Shown here: positions 1-5,480 of the stretch, in pieces | Layout: the number at the start of each line of letters is the position of its first letter | Numbering within the stretch: position 1 is the first letter of the stretch | NCBI GenBank assembly: GCA_002367355.1 | Contig: DFBQ01000116.1 | Span: 9,782 to 18,216, forward strand | DNA from: Deltaproteobacteria bacterium UBA3076 | Lineage (GTDB): Bacteria; Desulfobacterota; Dissulfuribacteria; Dissulfuribacterales; UBA3076 | Direction of reading: 5' to 3' | Length of the DNA: 8,435 bases | Position numbers and translations under genes: made by a program | Notes under the pieces: model-generated | What the model saw: only the letters and a program-made list of their open reading frames with translations | What the model was told of the DNA's origin: nothing | The model's database searches: none

Positions 1-37
1 CTAAACGCTAATGGCTAACAGCTAATCGCTCAACTTA
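1..37 (+). repeat. 37-bp heptamer-built intergenic repeat, copy A
   Basis: This 37-base sequence recurs exactly, in the same orientation, at 8285-8321. It is built from 7-base units of the form GCTAAxN (GCTAATG, GCTAACA, GCTAATC, then GCTCAAC), so it resembles short tandem heptamer repeats known from other bacteria. The copy touches the 3' end of a possible minus-strand reading frame and supplies that frame's stop codon. The window begins at its first base, so the repeat may extend further left. Confidence 0.85.
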
Positions 38-195
38 GGTTGGTCATAGTCATAATAGCATTGGATATGATTGATGTCATCAGCAATTCGTTGCGTCTTT
101 GGAAGTTTCGAGTTAGTTAACTGGATAGTATAGGAATTTTCTAAGTCCGCCCGAAGGGCGCTAAGTTCATGAGTTATGAGCTTTGGGAGTATTGT
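22..195 (-). pseudogene. Possible C-terminal coding remnant, unrecognised
   Basis: On the minus strand a 57-codon frame runs open from just after a TGA (196-198) to a TAG (22-24). It has no ATG, GTG or TTG start. Its translation has a mixed, protein-like composition (for example HELSALRADLENSY, then a tyrosine- and aspartate-rich end with YYDYDQ), and its last four codons and stop come from the flanking heptamer repeat. I do not recognise the family. It could be the tail of a gene lost when the toxin-antitoxin module arrived, or a chance open frame. No function is proposed. Confidence 0.18.
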
Positions 196-224
196 TCAAG
201 ATTTTTGTCCCCCAGAACACATTT

Positions 225-243
225 GTACGGAAATGTTCCGTAC
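225..243. promoter_or_regulatory. Operator 1 of the toxin-antitoxin operon (palindrome)
   Basis: A perfect inverted repeat has 8-base arms, GTACGGAA and TTCCGTAC, around a 3-base centre. It ends 3 bases before the -35 box at 247. Ribbon-helix-helix antitoxins such as the one encoded downstream normally repress their own promoters through palindromes like this, so the TA protein complex is the inferred ligand. Confidence 0.65.
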
Positions 244-246
244 TTA

Positions 247-275
247 TTGACAAAGCCTTTAGTAGATAATATACT
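247..275 (+). promoter_or_regulatory. Sigma-70-type promoter of the toxin-antitoxin operon
   Basis: A perfect -35 box TTGACA (247-252) and a TATACT -10 box (270-275) are separated by exactly 17 bases. Transcription should start near 281-283, giving a leader of about 45 bases before the antitoxin ATG. It is the clearest promoter in the window and is bracketed by two matching palindromes. Confidence 0.75.
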
Positions 276-285
276 TCTTTATGAA

Positions 286-304
286 GTACAGAACTCATCC
301 GTAC
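286..304. promoter_or_regulatory. Operator 2 of the toxin-antitoxin operon
   Basis: This 19-base site matches operator 1 at 15 of 19 positions. It keeps the outer GTAC on both sides and the TCCGTAC half-site, while its inner symmetry is weaker. It lies just downstream of the predicted transcription start. Its centre is 61 bases from that of operator 1, close to six helical turns. Confidence 0.5.
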
Positions 305-326
305 AAAATACAAGAGGAGAACGACA

Positions 327-596
327 ATGGCTACCACTCGTCTTGACATGAGGCTAGATGAAGAAATTAAAGCAAAAGCAGAAAAAGCGTCTGCCTTGCT
401 TGGATTGAAAAGTCTCACTGAGTATATTGTCAGGCTTATTGATGACAATGCAACCCAGGTGATTGCTCAACATGAAAGTATTACCGTTGAAAATGATGCT
501 TTTGATCGTTTTATGAATGCTTGCAAGGAAACGCGAAAACCTAATAAAGTTTTGATGGAGGCGACATCTTTTACCAAAAAACAAGGCATCAAATGA
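327..596 (+). CDS. TacA-like DUF1778 antitoxin (ribbon-helix-helix)
   Basis: This 89-residue protein has the architecture of DUF1778 antitoxins that pair with acetyltransferase toxins. The N-terminus (MATTRLDMRLDEEIKAKAE) fits the DNA-contacting strand and first helix of a ribbon-helix-helix fold, with a second helix near residues 29-40. The C-terminal third, around ENDAFDRFMNAC and a KPNKVL segment, matches the part that wraps the toxin in this family. The start follows an AGAGGAGA ribosome site (313-320) at good spacing. The stop overlaps the toxin start as ATGA, so translation is coupled. The antitoxin should neutralise the GNAT partner and, with it, repress the promoter through the palindromes at 225-243 and 286-304. 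Family assignment is firm, while the regulatory role is inferred from the family and the sites. Confidence 0.85.
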   Translation: MATTRLDMRLDEEIKAKAEKASALLGLKSLTEYIVRLIDDNATQVIAQHESITVENDAFDRFMNACKETRKPNKVLMEATSFTKKQGIK

Positions 597-1129
597 GTTG
601 GGCTAAAGAATTTGTAGAGCTTGACAAGGCTATCCACGACCGGGCTTCATTTGATTGCGGTGAAGTTGAATTAAATGCATTCATTCGAACTAAGGCTGCT
701 AAGCATATGAAGGCAGGCATAAGCAGAACAATGCTGTTACCAGCCTCCGTTCCATTGCCTGACGGCAAATACCCCATCTGCGCATTTTATACGATTGCAC
801 CTAGTTCTATTAGCAGAGAGACTTTGCCGAAAAAACTTATAAAAAAGTTGCCTCGTTATCCTGTGCCAGTATTCCTACTTGCTCAGTTGGCCGTTCATTT
901 GGAATATCAAGGACAAGGTTTGGGGAAAATTACCCTAATAAAGGCCCTTGAATATTTATGGGAAATAAATTCTCATATGAGAGCCTATGCAATTATCGTC
1001 GATTGCTTAAACGAAAAGGCTGAGCATTTCTATTCAAAATATGGTTTTGAAGTATTGTGCTGCCACAATGGTAGGGCACGAATGTTCATGCCAATGACAA
1101 TTGTAGAGCAATTATTTCAAAAATATTAG
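593..1129 (+). CDS. TacT/AtaT-like GNAT acetyltransferase toxin
   Basis: This 178-residue GNAT-fold protein is the toxin of the pair. The acetyl-CoA pyrophosphate loop is visible as QGQGLG at residues 106-111 (Q106xxGxG), preceded by the conserved strand VFLLAQLAVHLEYQ. A FYSKYGF segment (146-152) supplies Tyr147, the position used as general acid in TacT-type toxins. Characterised relatives acetylate the amino group of charged tRNAs and block translation. Which tRNA this one would use cannot be read from sequence. Length is normal for the family and no key residue is missing, so it looks functional. It starts inside the antitoxin stop with a 4-base overlap and no intergenic gap. The module is visibly more AT-rich than the helicase downstream, consistent with horizontal gain. 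Confidence 0.85.
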   Translation: MSWAKEFVELDKAIHDRASFDCGEVELNAFIRTKAAKHMKAGISRTMLLPASVPLPDGKYPICAFYTIAPSSISRETLPKKLIKKLPRYPVPVFLLAQLAVHLEYQGQGLGKITLIKALEYLWEINSHMRAYAIIVDCLNEKAEHFYSKYGFEVLCCHNGRARMFMPMTIVEQLFQKY

Positions 1130-1338
1130 AATTTAGGGGACGGGACGGAGTTAGTTTAATAATTTTTCAATGTAACTGACGTCGTTGACGTTATGTCTTA
1201 TTACAAGAGATAAATTCTCATTGAAAGGCGATACTCACAACATACAAGGCGCCGAGGACGCAGAGAGAGAAAATTACTCAAGGCTACGGCCACAAATCGC
1301 ATGGCAGGAGCCTCACGGTTACTTTCTCTTCAGCCACC
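1130..1338. other. Intergenic region between toxin and helicase
   Basis: This stretch has no supported gene. It starts with a GGGGACGGGACGG tract just after the toxin stop, has GACGTC/TTGACG repeats around 1178-1191, and contains a purine-rich stretch (1246-1273, GACGCAGAGAGAG) of the kind often dispersed between genes in environmental bacteria. That last comparison is from memory and not demonstrable here. A weak promoter candidate for the helicase lies within it. Confidence 0.4.
1185..1214 (+). promoter_or_regulatory. Weak promoter candidate for the SNF2 helicase
   Basis: A TTGACG -35-like box (1185-1190, five of six matches) is followed after 18 bases by GATAAA (1209-1214, four of six). 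It would leave a leader of about 115 bases before the helicase ATG. The match is modest and could be chance. Confidence 0.28.
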
Positions 1339-3984
1339 ATGATAAAATTAAAGGATAAACTTTCGCACCTCACTTACAGGCAGGCCTGCAAACTGCTGGG
1401 GCCTGAAGGTCCGCAGCTAATCAGGGCAGGTGGCAAATACGAGATTGACATCACGGAACAGGTAGTCTTGAAAAACGACCTTTTCAGGCTGAGTTTGCAC
1501 GATGCCGTTGTTACCATCAGTTTGAGGCCCGAAAGGAATCAGCGTCTGCATTTCGACTGCTCTGCATGTACTACGGCATGTGCGCATGTAGGAGCGGCGT
1601 TTTCTTTGATACTTGAGGAAAAACTGGCATTGGGCCTTTCCGCACCGCCTCCGGAGAGGATACCGGTGGAAAGCCTCAGCGACAAGGAACTCGTAGAGCA
1701 GGCTATTGCAGACAGGGTCGAAAGGGCAAGAAGCGAAAAGATGGGGCTAAGATCCATCGACAGCAATAAGCTCTGGACGGATTATACAATTACCAATTCT
1801 TCTTCGGGAAAAACGTACCGGGTTGCACTGCGGGGTTGGGAGAGAGGCGATTCGTATTGCTCCTGTCCTGATTTTCGGAAAAATACGCTCGGTACTTGCA
1901 AACATATTCTGCACACACTTGAAAAGGTCAAAAAACGATTCAACAAGACGGTCAAGAATACGCCTTATGAGGTCAAAGATATCTGTATTCATATTCAATA
2001 CGGCGAAAAACTCGAATTGCGAGTCCTGGTTCCAAAAGACCTTGACACTGAGACACTGGAACTGCTCCGTCCTGTTACGAACAAGTCTATTGAGGATGTA
2101 AGGGACCTTCTGGTCAGGATTAAGAAGATAGAAAACCTCGGTCACGGAATCACTATCTATCCGGATGCAGAGGAATACATGAATAAGCGCCTTTACCTTT
2201 GGAGAATCAAAAGCAAAGTAAATGAGATACGCAAAGACCCGGAAAATCATCCCCTCCGAAAAACGCTTCTGAATGTTGACCTGCTGCCGTATCAGCTTGA
2301 TGGGATAGCATTTGCCGTTGGAGCCGGAAGGGCTATCCTTGCTGATGACATGGGCCTGGGCAAAACGATCCAGGGAATTGGGGCTGCCGAACTCCTCTCC
2401 GCTGAAGCAGGTATCTCAAAGGTGCTTGTAATTTGCCCGGCATCTCTTAAGTCCCAGTGGCGTCTGGAGATAAAGCGTTTTTCGGATCGGACCTGTCAGC
2501 TTGTCCTGGGGTCTGCAGAAGAACGGGCCGCCCAATACGATAATTCGTGCTTTTTCACGATCTGCAACTACGAACAGGTCCTCCGGGACATAAATTCCAT
2601 CGAAACAGTGAAATGGGACCTTATCATACTCGATGAGGGACAGAGGATCAAAAACTGGGTAACCAAGACCAGCCAGACGACCAAATCCCTCAGGTCCCCA
2701 TTTGCCTTGGTCCTTTCCGGCACACCGCTTGAAAACCGCCTGGATGATCTCTATTCGATCGTAGAGTTCATAGATGACAGGAGACTGGGACCAGCATTTC
2801 GATTTTTTAACACATACAGGGTCATTGACGAAAAGGGCAAAGTGCTTGGTTACAAAAACCTGGACGAGCTCAGAAAAAAGCTCAAACCAGTACTTCTTCG
2901 AAGAACAAGAAAAGGGGTAATGAGCGAATTGCCCCCAAGGACAACGGAACTCAGAAGAATACCACCCACAGAGGAACAGATTTCCATACACAATGGTCAG
3001 AGAAAGATTATCCAGTCGATTATCTCCAAGAGATACATCTCCGAAATGGACCTCCTCCGTCTTCAGAAGGCCTTGCTGATTTGCAGAATGGCTGCAAACA
3101 GCACCTTTCTGGTAGACAAGGAACCGCCCGGCTATTCCAGCAAACTCGATGAAATCGACATTCTTCTGGACCAATTGCTCTCGGAACAAGACCGCAAGAT
3201 CGTGCTATTTTCTGAATGGACCACGATGCTGGGCCTCATAGAACCATTTCTTAACAGGCGAGACCTGAGATATGTGAGACTGGACGGTTCTGTGCCCCAG
3301 AAAAAGCGACAGGCCTTGATGCATGAGTTTCAGAATGACCCTGATTGCAGGCTCTTTATCACGACAAATGCCGGTTCCATAGGCATCAATCTCCAGGCAG
3401 CAAACACTGTTATCAATGTTGATCTTCCGTGGAATCCTGCCGTCCTGGAACAAAGGATATCCCGTGCCCATCGCATGGGTCAGAAAAATCCGGTCCAGGT
3501 GTTTATTCTTGTCACAGAGGAAACAATAGAAGAAAATCTCCTGGGAACGCTTTCTGCCAAGCACGAGCTTGCCATGGCTGCCCTTGATCCGGATTCGGAA
3601 GTCACAGCAGTCGACCTTGCCAGTGGCATGGAGGAGATGAAAAGGCGCCTCGAAGTACTTCTTGGTACAAAACCCGAAGCGCCTGTGGACGAAAGCCGGA
3701 AGGAACAGGTAGAAAGGGAAGCGCAGCAGCTCTTGCGCAAGGAAAAAATCGCAAGCGCAGGCGGTCAGCTCCTGGGAGCGGCTTTTGCCTTTATGAGTGA
3801 AATCCTCCCTCAGAAGGAAGAGACCGAACAGACAATACAAATGGCAGAGACGTTCAAGAGTCGTCTCCATGAATGCATGGAGAAAGACGAAAATGGCAAT
3901 CTGAAGATGACGATTACGCTTCCTGACAAATCTGTGCTGGACAACCTGGCAAAATCGCTCGCCCAAGTACTCGGTTCTGGTTAA
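1339..3984 (+). CDS. SNF2/Rad54-family DNA-dependent ATPase with SWIM zinc finger
   Basis: This 881-residue Swi2/Snf2 motor is probably a double-stranded DNA translocase acting in repair, recombination or transcription. Motifs are complete: Walker A DDMGLGKT (336-343, Lys342), Walker B variant DEGQ (432-435), motif III SGTP (460-463), motif V around TNAGSIGINL (676-685) and motif VI QRISRAHRMGQ (705-715). A SWIM finger C174-x-C176-x10-C187-x-H189 precedes the motor, and a second cysteine cluster (C74, C77, C81, H83) lies nearer the N-terminus. Residues from about 745 to the end form a charged, probably coiled tail with no domain I recognise. The ATG is the first usable start in frame, since no start codon lies just upstream, but it lacks a close Shine-Dalgarno (an AGGAG sits 28 bases away). 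It stands alone, convergent with the channel operon. Family assignment is secure, while the cellular role is unknown. Confidence 0.92.
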   Translation: MIKLKDKLSHLTYRQACKLLGPEGPQLIRAGGKYEIDITEQVVLKNDLFRLSLHDAVVTISLRPERNQRLHFDCSACTTACAHVGAAFSLILEEKLALGLSAPPPERIPVESLSDKELVEQAIADRVERARSEKMGLRSIDSNKLWTDYTITNSSSGKTYRVALRGWERGDSYCSCPDFRKNTLGTCKHILHTLEKVKKRFNKTVKNTPYEVKDICIHIQYGEKLELRVLVPKDLDTETLELLRPVTNKSIEDVRDLLVRIKKIENLGHGITIYPDAEEYMNKRLYLWRIKSKVNEIRKDPENHPLRKTLLNVDLLPYQLDGIAFAVGAGRAILADDMGLGKTIQGIGAAELLSAEAGISKVLVICPASLKSQWRLEIKRFSDRTCQLVLGSAEERAAQYDNSCFFTICNYEQVLRDINSIETVKWDLIILDEGQRIKNWVTKTSQTTKSLRSPFALVLSGTPLENRLDDLYSIVEFIDDRRLGPAFRFFNTYRVIDEKGKVLGYKNLDELRKKLKPVLLRRTRKGVMSELPPRTTELRRIPPTEEQISIHNGQRKIIQSIISKRYISEMDLLRLQKALLICRMAANSTFLVDKEPPGYSSKLDEIDILLDQLLSEQDRKIVLFSEWTTMLGLIEPFLNRRDLRYVRLDGSVPQKKRQALMHEFQNDPDCRLFITTNAGSIGINLQAANTVINVDLPWNPAVLEQRISRAHRMGQKNPVQVFILVTEETIEENLLGTLSAKHELAMAALDPDSEVTAVDLASGMEEMKRRLEVLLGTKPEAPVDESRKEQVEREAQQLLRKEKIASAGGQLLGAAFAFMSEILPQKEETEQTIQMAETFKSRLHECMEKDENGNLKMTITLPDKSVLDNLAKSLAQVLGSG

Positions 3985-4001
3985 GGGCCGTTGAAAAAAA
4001 T

Positions 4002-4024
4002 AATTGGCCTATCCGCTTTACTCT
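4002..4024 (+). repeat. Outer inverted repeat, left arm
   Basis: AATTGGCCTATCCGCTT followed by TACTCT. It pairs with 4393-4415 with one mismatch in 23 bases. Confidence 0.85.
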
Positions 4025-4026
4025 TG

Positions 4027-4040
4027 TGCATACTATATAT
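4027..4040 (+). repeat. Internal direct repeat, copy 1
   Basis: TGCATACTATATAT lies three bases inside the left outer arm and is repeated exactly, in the same orientation, at 4369-4382. Confidence 0.8.
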
Positions 4041-4056
4041 CGTACTTTCATCCCAC

Positions 4057-4069
4057 GCCTATCCGGTTA
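4057..4069 (+). repeat. Inner inverted repeat, left arm
   Basis: GCCTATCCGGTTA is the perfect reverse complement of 4200-4212 and shares GCCTATCCG with the outer arm at 4002-4024. Confidence 0.8.
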
Positions 4070-4166
4070 ACGCCCAATAACTGCTGTAACTTATTGTTAT
4101 TATAAGTGTTTCTTTTGACAATATTCATTTGATGCTTGTGCCTCAAAAAATCATTATTTTCAACAG

Positions 4167-4185
4167 CTTATAATGTCTTTATAAG
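4167..4185. repeat. Short palindrome inside the element
   Basis: CTTATAA and TTATAAG form perfect 7-base arms around a 5-base centre. A looser relative, CTTAT...ATAAG, lies at 4090-4106. It could be a protein-binding site or a hairpin. Its role is unknown. Confidence 0.4.
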
Positions 4186-4199
4186 ATTGTTTTGGGTAA

Positions 4200-4212
4200 T
4201 AACCGGATAGGC
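4200..4212 (-). repeat. Inner inverted repeat, right arm
   Basis: TAACCGGATAGGC pairs perfectly with 4057-4069. It is followed at once by the direct repeat TACTTTCATCC (4214-4224), also present at 4043-4053. Confidence 0.8.
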
Positions 4213-4368
4213 ATACTTTCATCCTATACACTGGAAGCTGGAATCGGAACGTGCTGAAATAGCAATATATTTTAAATTTTGGGGAATTGTAGTCCACAAA
4301 AAGCTCCATAAGGCTCGCAGTGATATCAGATAGTTATGGGTATCAAATATGATTTTCCGGAATAGGGT

Positions 4369-4382
4369 TGCATACTATATAT
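4369..4382 (+). repeat. Internal direct repeat, copy 2
   Basis: Second exact copy of TGCATACTATATAT, ten bases inside the right outer arm. Its orientation is the same as copy 1 although the arms are inverted. Confidence 0.8.
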
Positions 4383-4392
4383 TGTGGTTTCG

Positions 4393-4415
4393 AGAGTCAA
4401 GCGGATAGGCCAATT
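4393..4415 (-). repeat. Outer inverted repeat, right arm
   Basis: AGAGTC followed by AAGCGGATAGGCCAATT. It is the reverse complement of 4002-4024 apart from one base. Confidence 0.85.
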
Positions 4416-4466
4416 TTAAATTAAATAACTTGCTGACAATATTGAGAAATTAAGTGTAGTCAGTAA

Positions 4467-4774
4467 TTGCACACCAAGATTTTAAAAATCTATTTTGAAA
4501 TCAATAGGTTACTGTTGTTTTGCTTGGGGAACTTCAGGTTAGAAAAATGGTTGGATAAGCTACTTGTCAAATACCAGGACTTTATATTGGATTTTGATAA
4601 AAATATTGCTCAGCTCTGGGGGCGGCTGCGGGTACCTCAGCCGGAGAACGCCCTTGACAAGCAGATTGCCGCTACGGCTTTAATCCATAATTTAACGGTG
4701 GTAACCCGAAACCATAAGGACTTTACAAAAACGGGCGTACGCACATACGCACACTAAATCCATTCAGAGAGTAG
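4467..4774 (+). pseudogene. VapC-type PIN toxin remnant, 5'-truncated and frameshifted
   Basis: From about 4536 the frame matches the C-terminal half of VapC/FitB PIN ribonucleases: RLEKWLDKLL, then AQLWGRLR, then ALDKQIAATALIHNLTVVTRN and DF, with Asp64, Asn82 and Asp85 counted from the TTG at 4467. The N-terminal half, including the LLDTN active-site strand, is absent in every upstream frame, and the first 23 residues of the open frame are unlike the family. The gene also breaks at its end. TACGCACA is duplicated in tandem at 4738-4753, shifting the frame to a premature TAA at 4755-4757. Removing one copy restores the usual ending TGVRTLNPF with a stop at 4772-4774. No antitoxin partner remains. 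The product cannot be an active nuclease. Confidence 0.8.
4738..4753 (+). repeat. 8-bp tandem duplication in the vapC remnant
   Basis: TACGCACA occurs twice head to tail. Eight bases are not a multiple of three, so the second copy causes the frameshift that removes the LNPF ending of the PIN protein. It looks like a slippage duplication in a gene no longer under selection. Confidence 0.85.
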
Positions 4775-4811
4775 CAATCCGCCGGCCATCCTGAAACAGC
4801 CACAAACCATT

Positions 4812-5480
4812 TCATTCAAATACCTCTTTGAATTTTTTGATGTTATCTGCACTTCCAAAGATAAGGAGAGTGGATTGAGGTTCTATGACATCCTTACCCC
4901 TTGGAAGTTTAACGAGTTTTGAACCCGTTTGAATCCTCACAACCATGCACCCGGTTTTTCTTCTAATTCCCAATTCGTTGAGCGATTTCCCCAACAGAGA
5001 TGAGCTTCTCGGTACTTCATAGCTGTGAAAGGTACTCCCCTTTGGCAGGGTGCTTAATTCTTCAGAATATTTTTCGTAGTCCTCCGGGGAAATTATCATT
5101 TTCCCGAGCATTCTTCCAGCCTCTATCGACAGGCAAAAGACGCGATCTGCACCAGCTCTATAGGCCTTGTCTACGCTATTGGCATAGGCCACCCTGGTGA
5201 ATATCACCAAACTATGATTTAATTCTCTCACCAGCAACGTTGTGTAAATATTTTTAATATCTTCGTCGGAAGCTACTACCACCAATAGCGCTTTCTTGAC
5301 TCCGGCTTCGGATAGAATCTCTTCGTTTGTGCCATCACCTATGATGTAGGGAAAAGATACCCCATCCAACTTTTCTTCATCCAAATCAATGACAATAAAA
5401 GGGACGCCTGAGTTAAGCAGGCCCCTTACAGTCTTTCCCCCGGCATTTCCATACCCGACGACTATGGCGTGATTCCACAT
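4812..5480 (-). CDS. RCK (TrkA-N/TrkA-C) regulatory protein, second RCK of a split channel
   Basis: This 222-residue soluble protein has a TrkA-N Rossmann domain followed by a TrkA-C domain. The dinucleotide loop is intact (GYGNAG, residues 9-14), with Asp32 ending the second strand (FIVIDLDEEKL), a pattern favouring NAD over NADP. The C-terminal part from about residue 145 (YEVPRSSSLLGKSLNELGIR) is a typical TrkA-C ligand module. It has no membrane segment. The ATG follows a GGAGG site (complement of 5488-5492) at 7 bases, and the gene overlaps the upstream channel gene by 19 bp, so translation is likely coupled. It lines up with the second RCK domain that is fused to the channel in GsuK-type proteins, so the two products probably co-assemble into the gating ring. 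A Trk/Ktr transporter regulator is less likely, since no Trk/Ktr membrane gene is nearby. Confidence 0.85.
   Translation of the reverse strand: MWNHAIVVGYGNAGGKTVRGLLNSGVPFIVIDLDEEKLDGVSFPYIIGDGTNEEILSEAGVKKALLVVVASDEDIKNIYTTLLVRELNHSLVIFTRVAYANSVDKAYRAGADRVFCLSIEAGRMLGKMIISPEDYEKYSEELSTLPKGSTFHSYEVPRSSSLLGKSLNELGIRRKTGCMVVRIQTGSKLVKLPRGKDVIEPQSTLLIFGSADNIKKFKEVFE

Larger units (their letters stand above)
4002..4415. mobile_element. 414-bp MITE-like non-coding element with nested inverted repeats
   Basis: The segment is bounded by 23-base terminal inverted repeats (4002-4024 and 4393-4415) agreeing at 22 positions. A second, inner inverted pair (4057-4069 and 4200-4212) is a perfect 13-base match sharing the core CCTATCCG, so four copies of this core are arranged forward, forward, reverse, reverse. 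Two direct repeats also lie inside: TGCATACTATATAT (4027-4040, 4369-4382) and TACTTTCATCC (4043-4053, 4214-4224). No credible gene is inside. The organisation fits a miniature inverted-repeat element mobilised by a transposase elsewhere, but I see no clear target duplication in the AT-rich flanks. A structured RNA or multi-site protein-binding locus is an alternative. Confidence 0.55.

Noticed and set aside
1..37. Repeats as a CRISPR array
   Set aside because: Only isolated copies, no regular spacers and no cas genes. The internal heptamer periodicity indicates another repeat class.
148..160. CGCCC-GAA-GGGCG hairpin as a terminator
   Set aside because: Only five base pairs and no T-tract on either strand.
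169..351. 60-codon plus-strand open frame before the antitoxin
   Set aside because: It lies across the promoter and both operators, lacks a ribosome-binding site and overlaps the antitoxin start in another frame.
201..1145. GTCCCC/GGGGAC flanks as terminal repeats of a TA-carrying element
   Set aside because: TTTTTGTCCCCC (203-212 region) and TTAGGGGACGG (1133-1144 region) share only about six complementary bases, too few to call element ends.
2416..3189. 257-codon minus-strand open frame inside the helicase
   Set aside because: It is fully opposite a complete SNF2 motor with all motifs, and its own translation is cysteine/phenylalanine-rich with no domain.
3205..3966. 253-codon minus-strand open frame inside the helicase
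   Set aside because: Antisense shadow of the helicase C-terminal lobe with no recognisable family.
4750..4811. Terminator for the minus-strand operon
   Set aside because: GC-rich GGCCGGCGG is present, but no stable stem followed by a T-run could be found.
5462..5480. Programmed -1 frameshift fusing the channel and the second RCK protein
   Set aside because: No slippery heptamer lies in the overlap, and the second gene has its own well-placed GGAGG and ATG.
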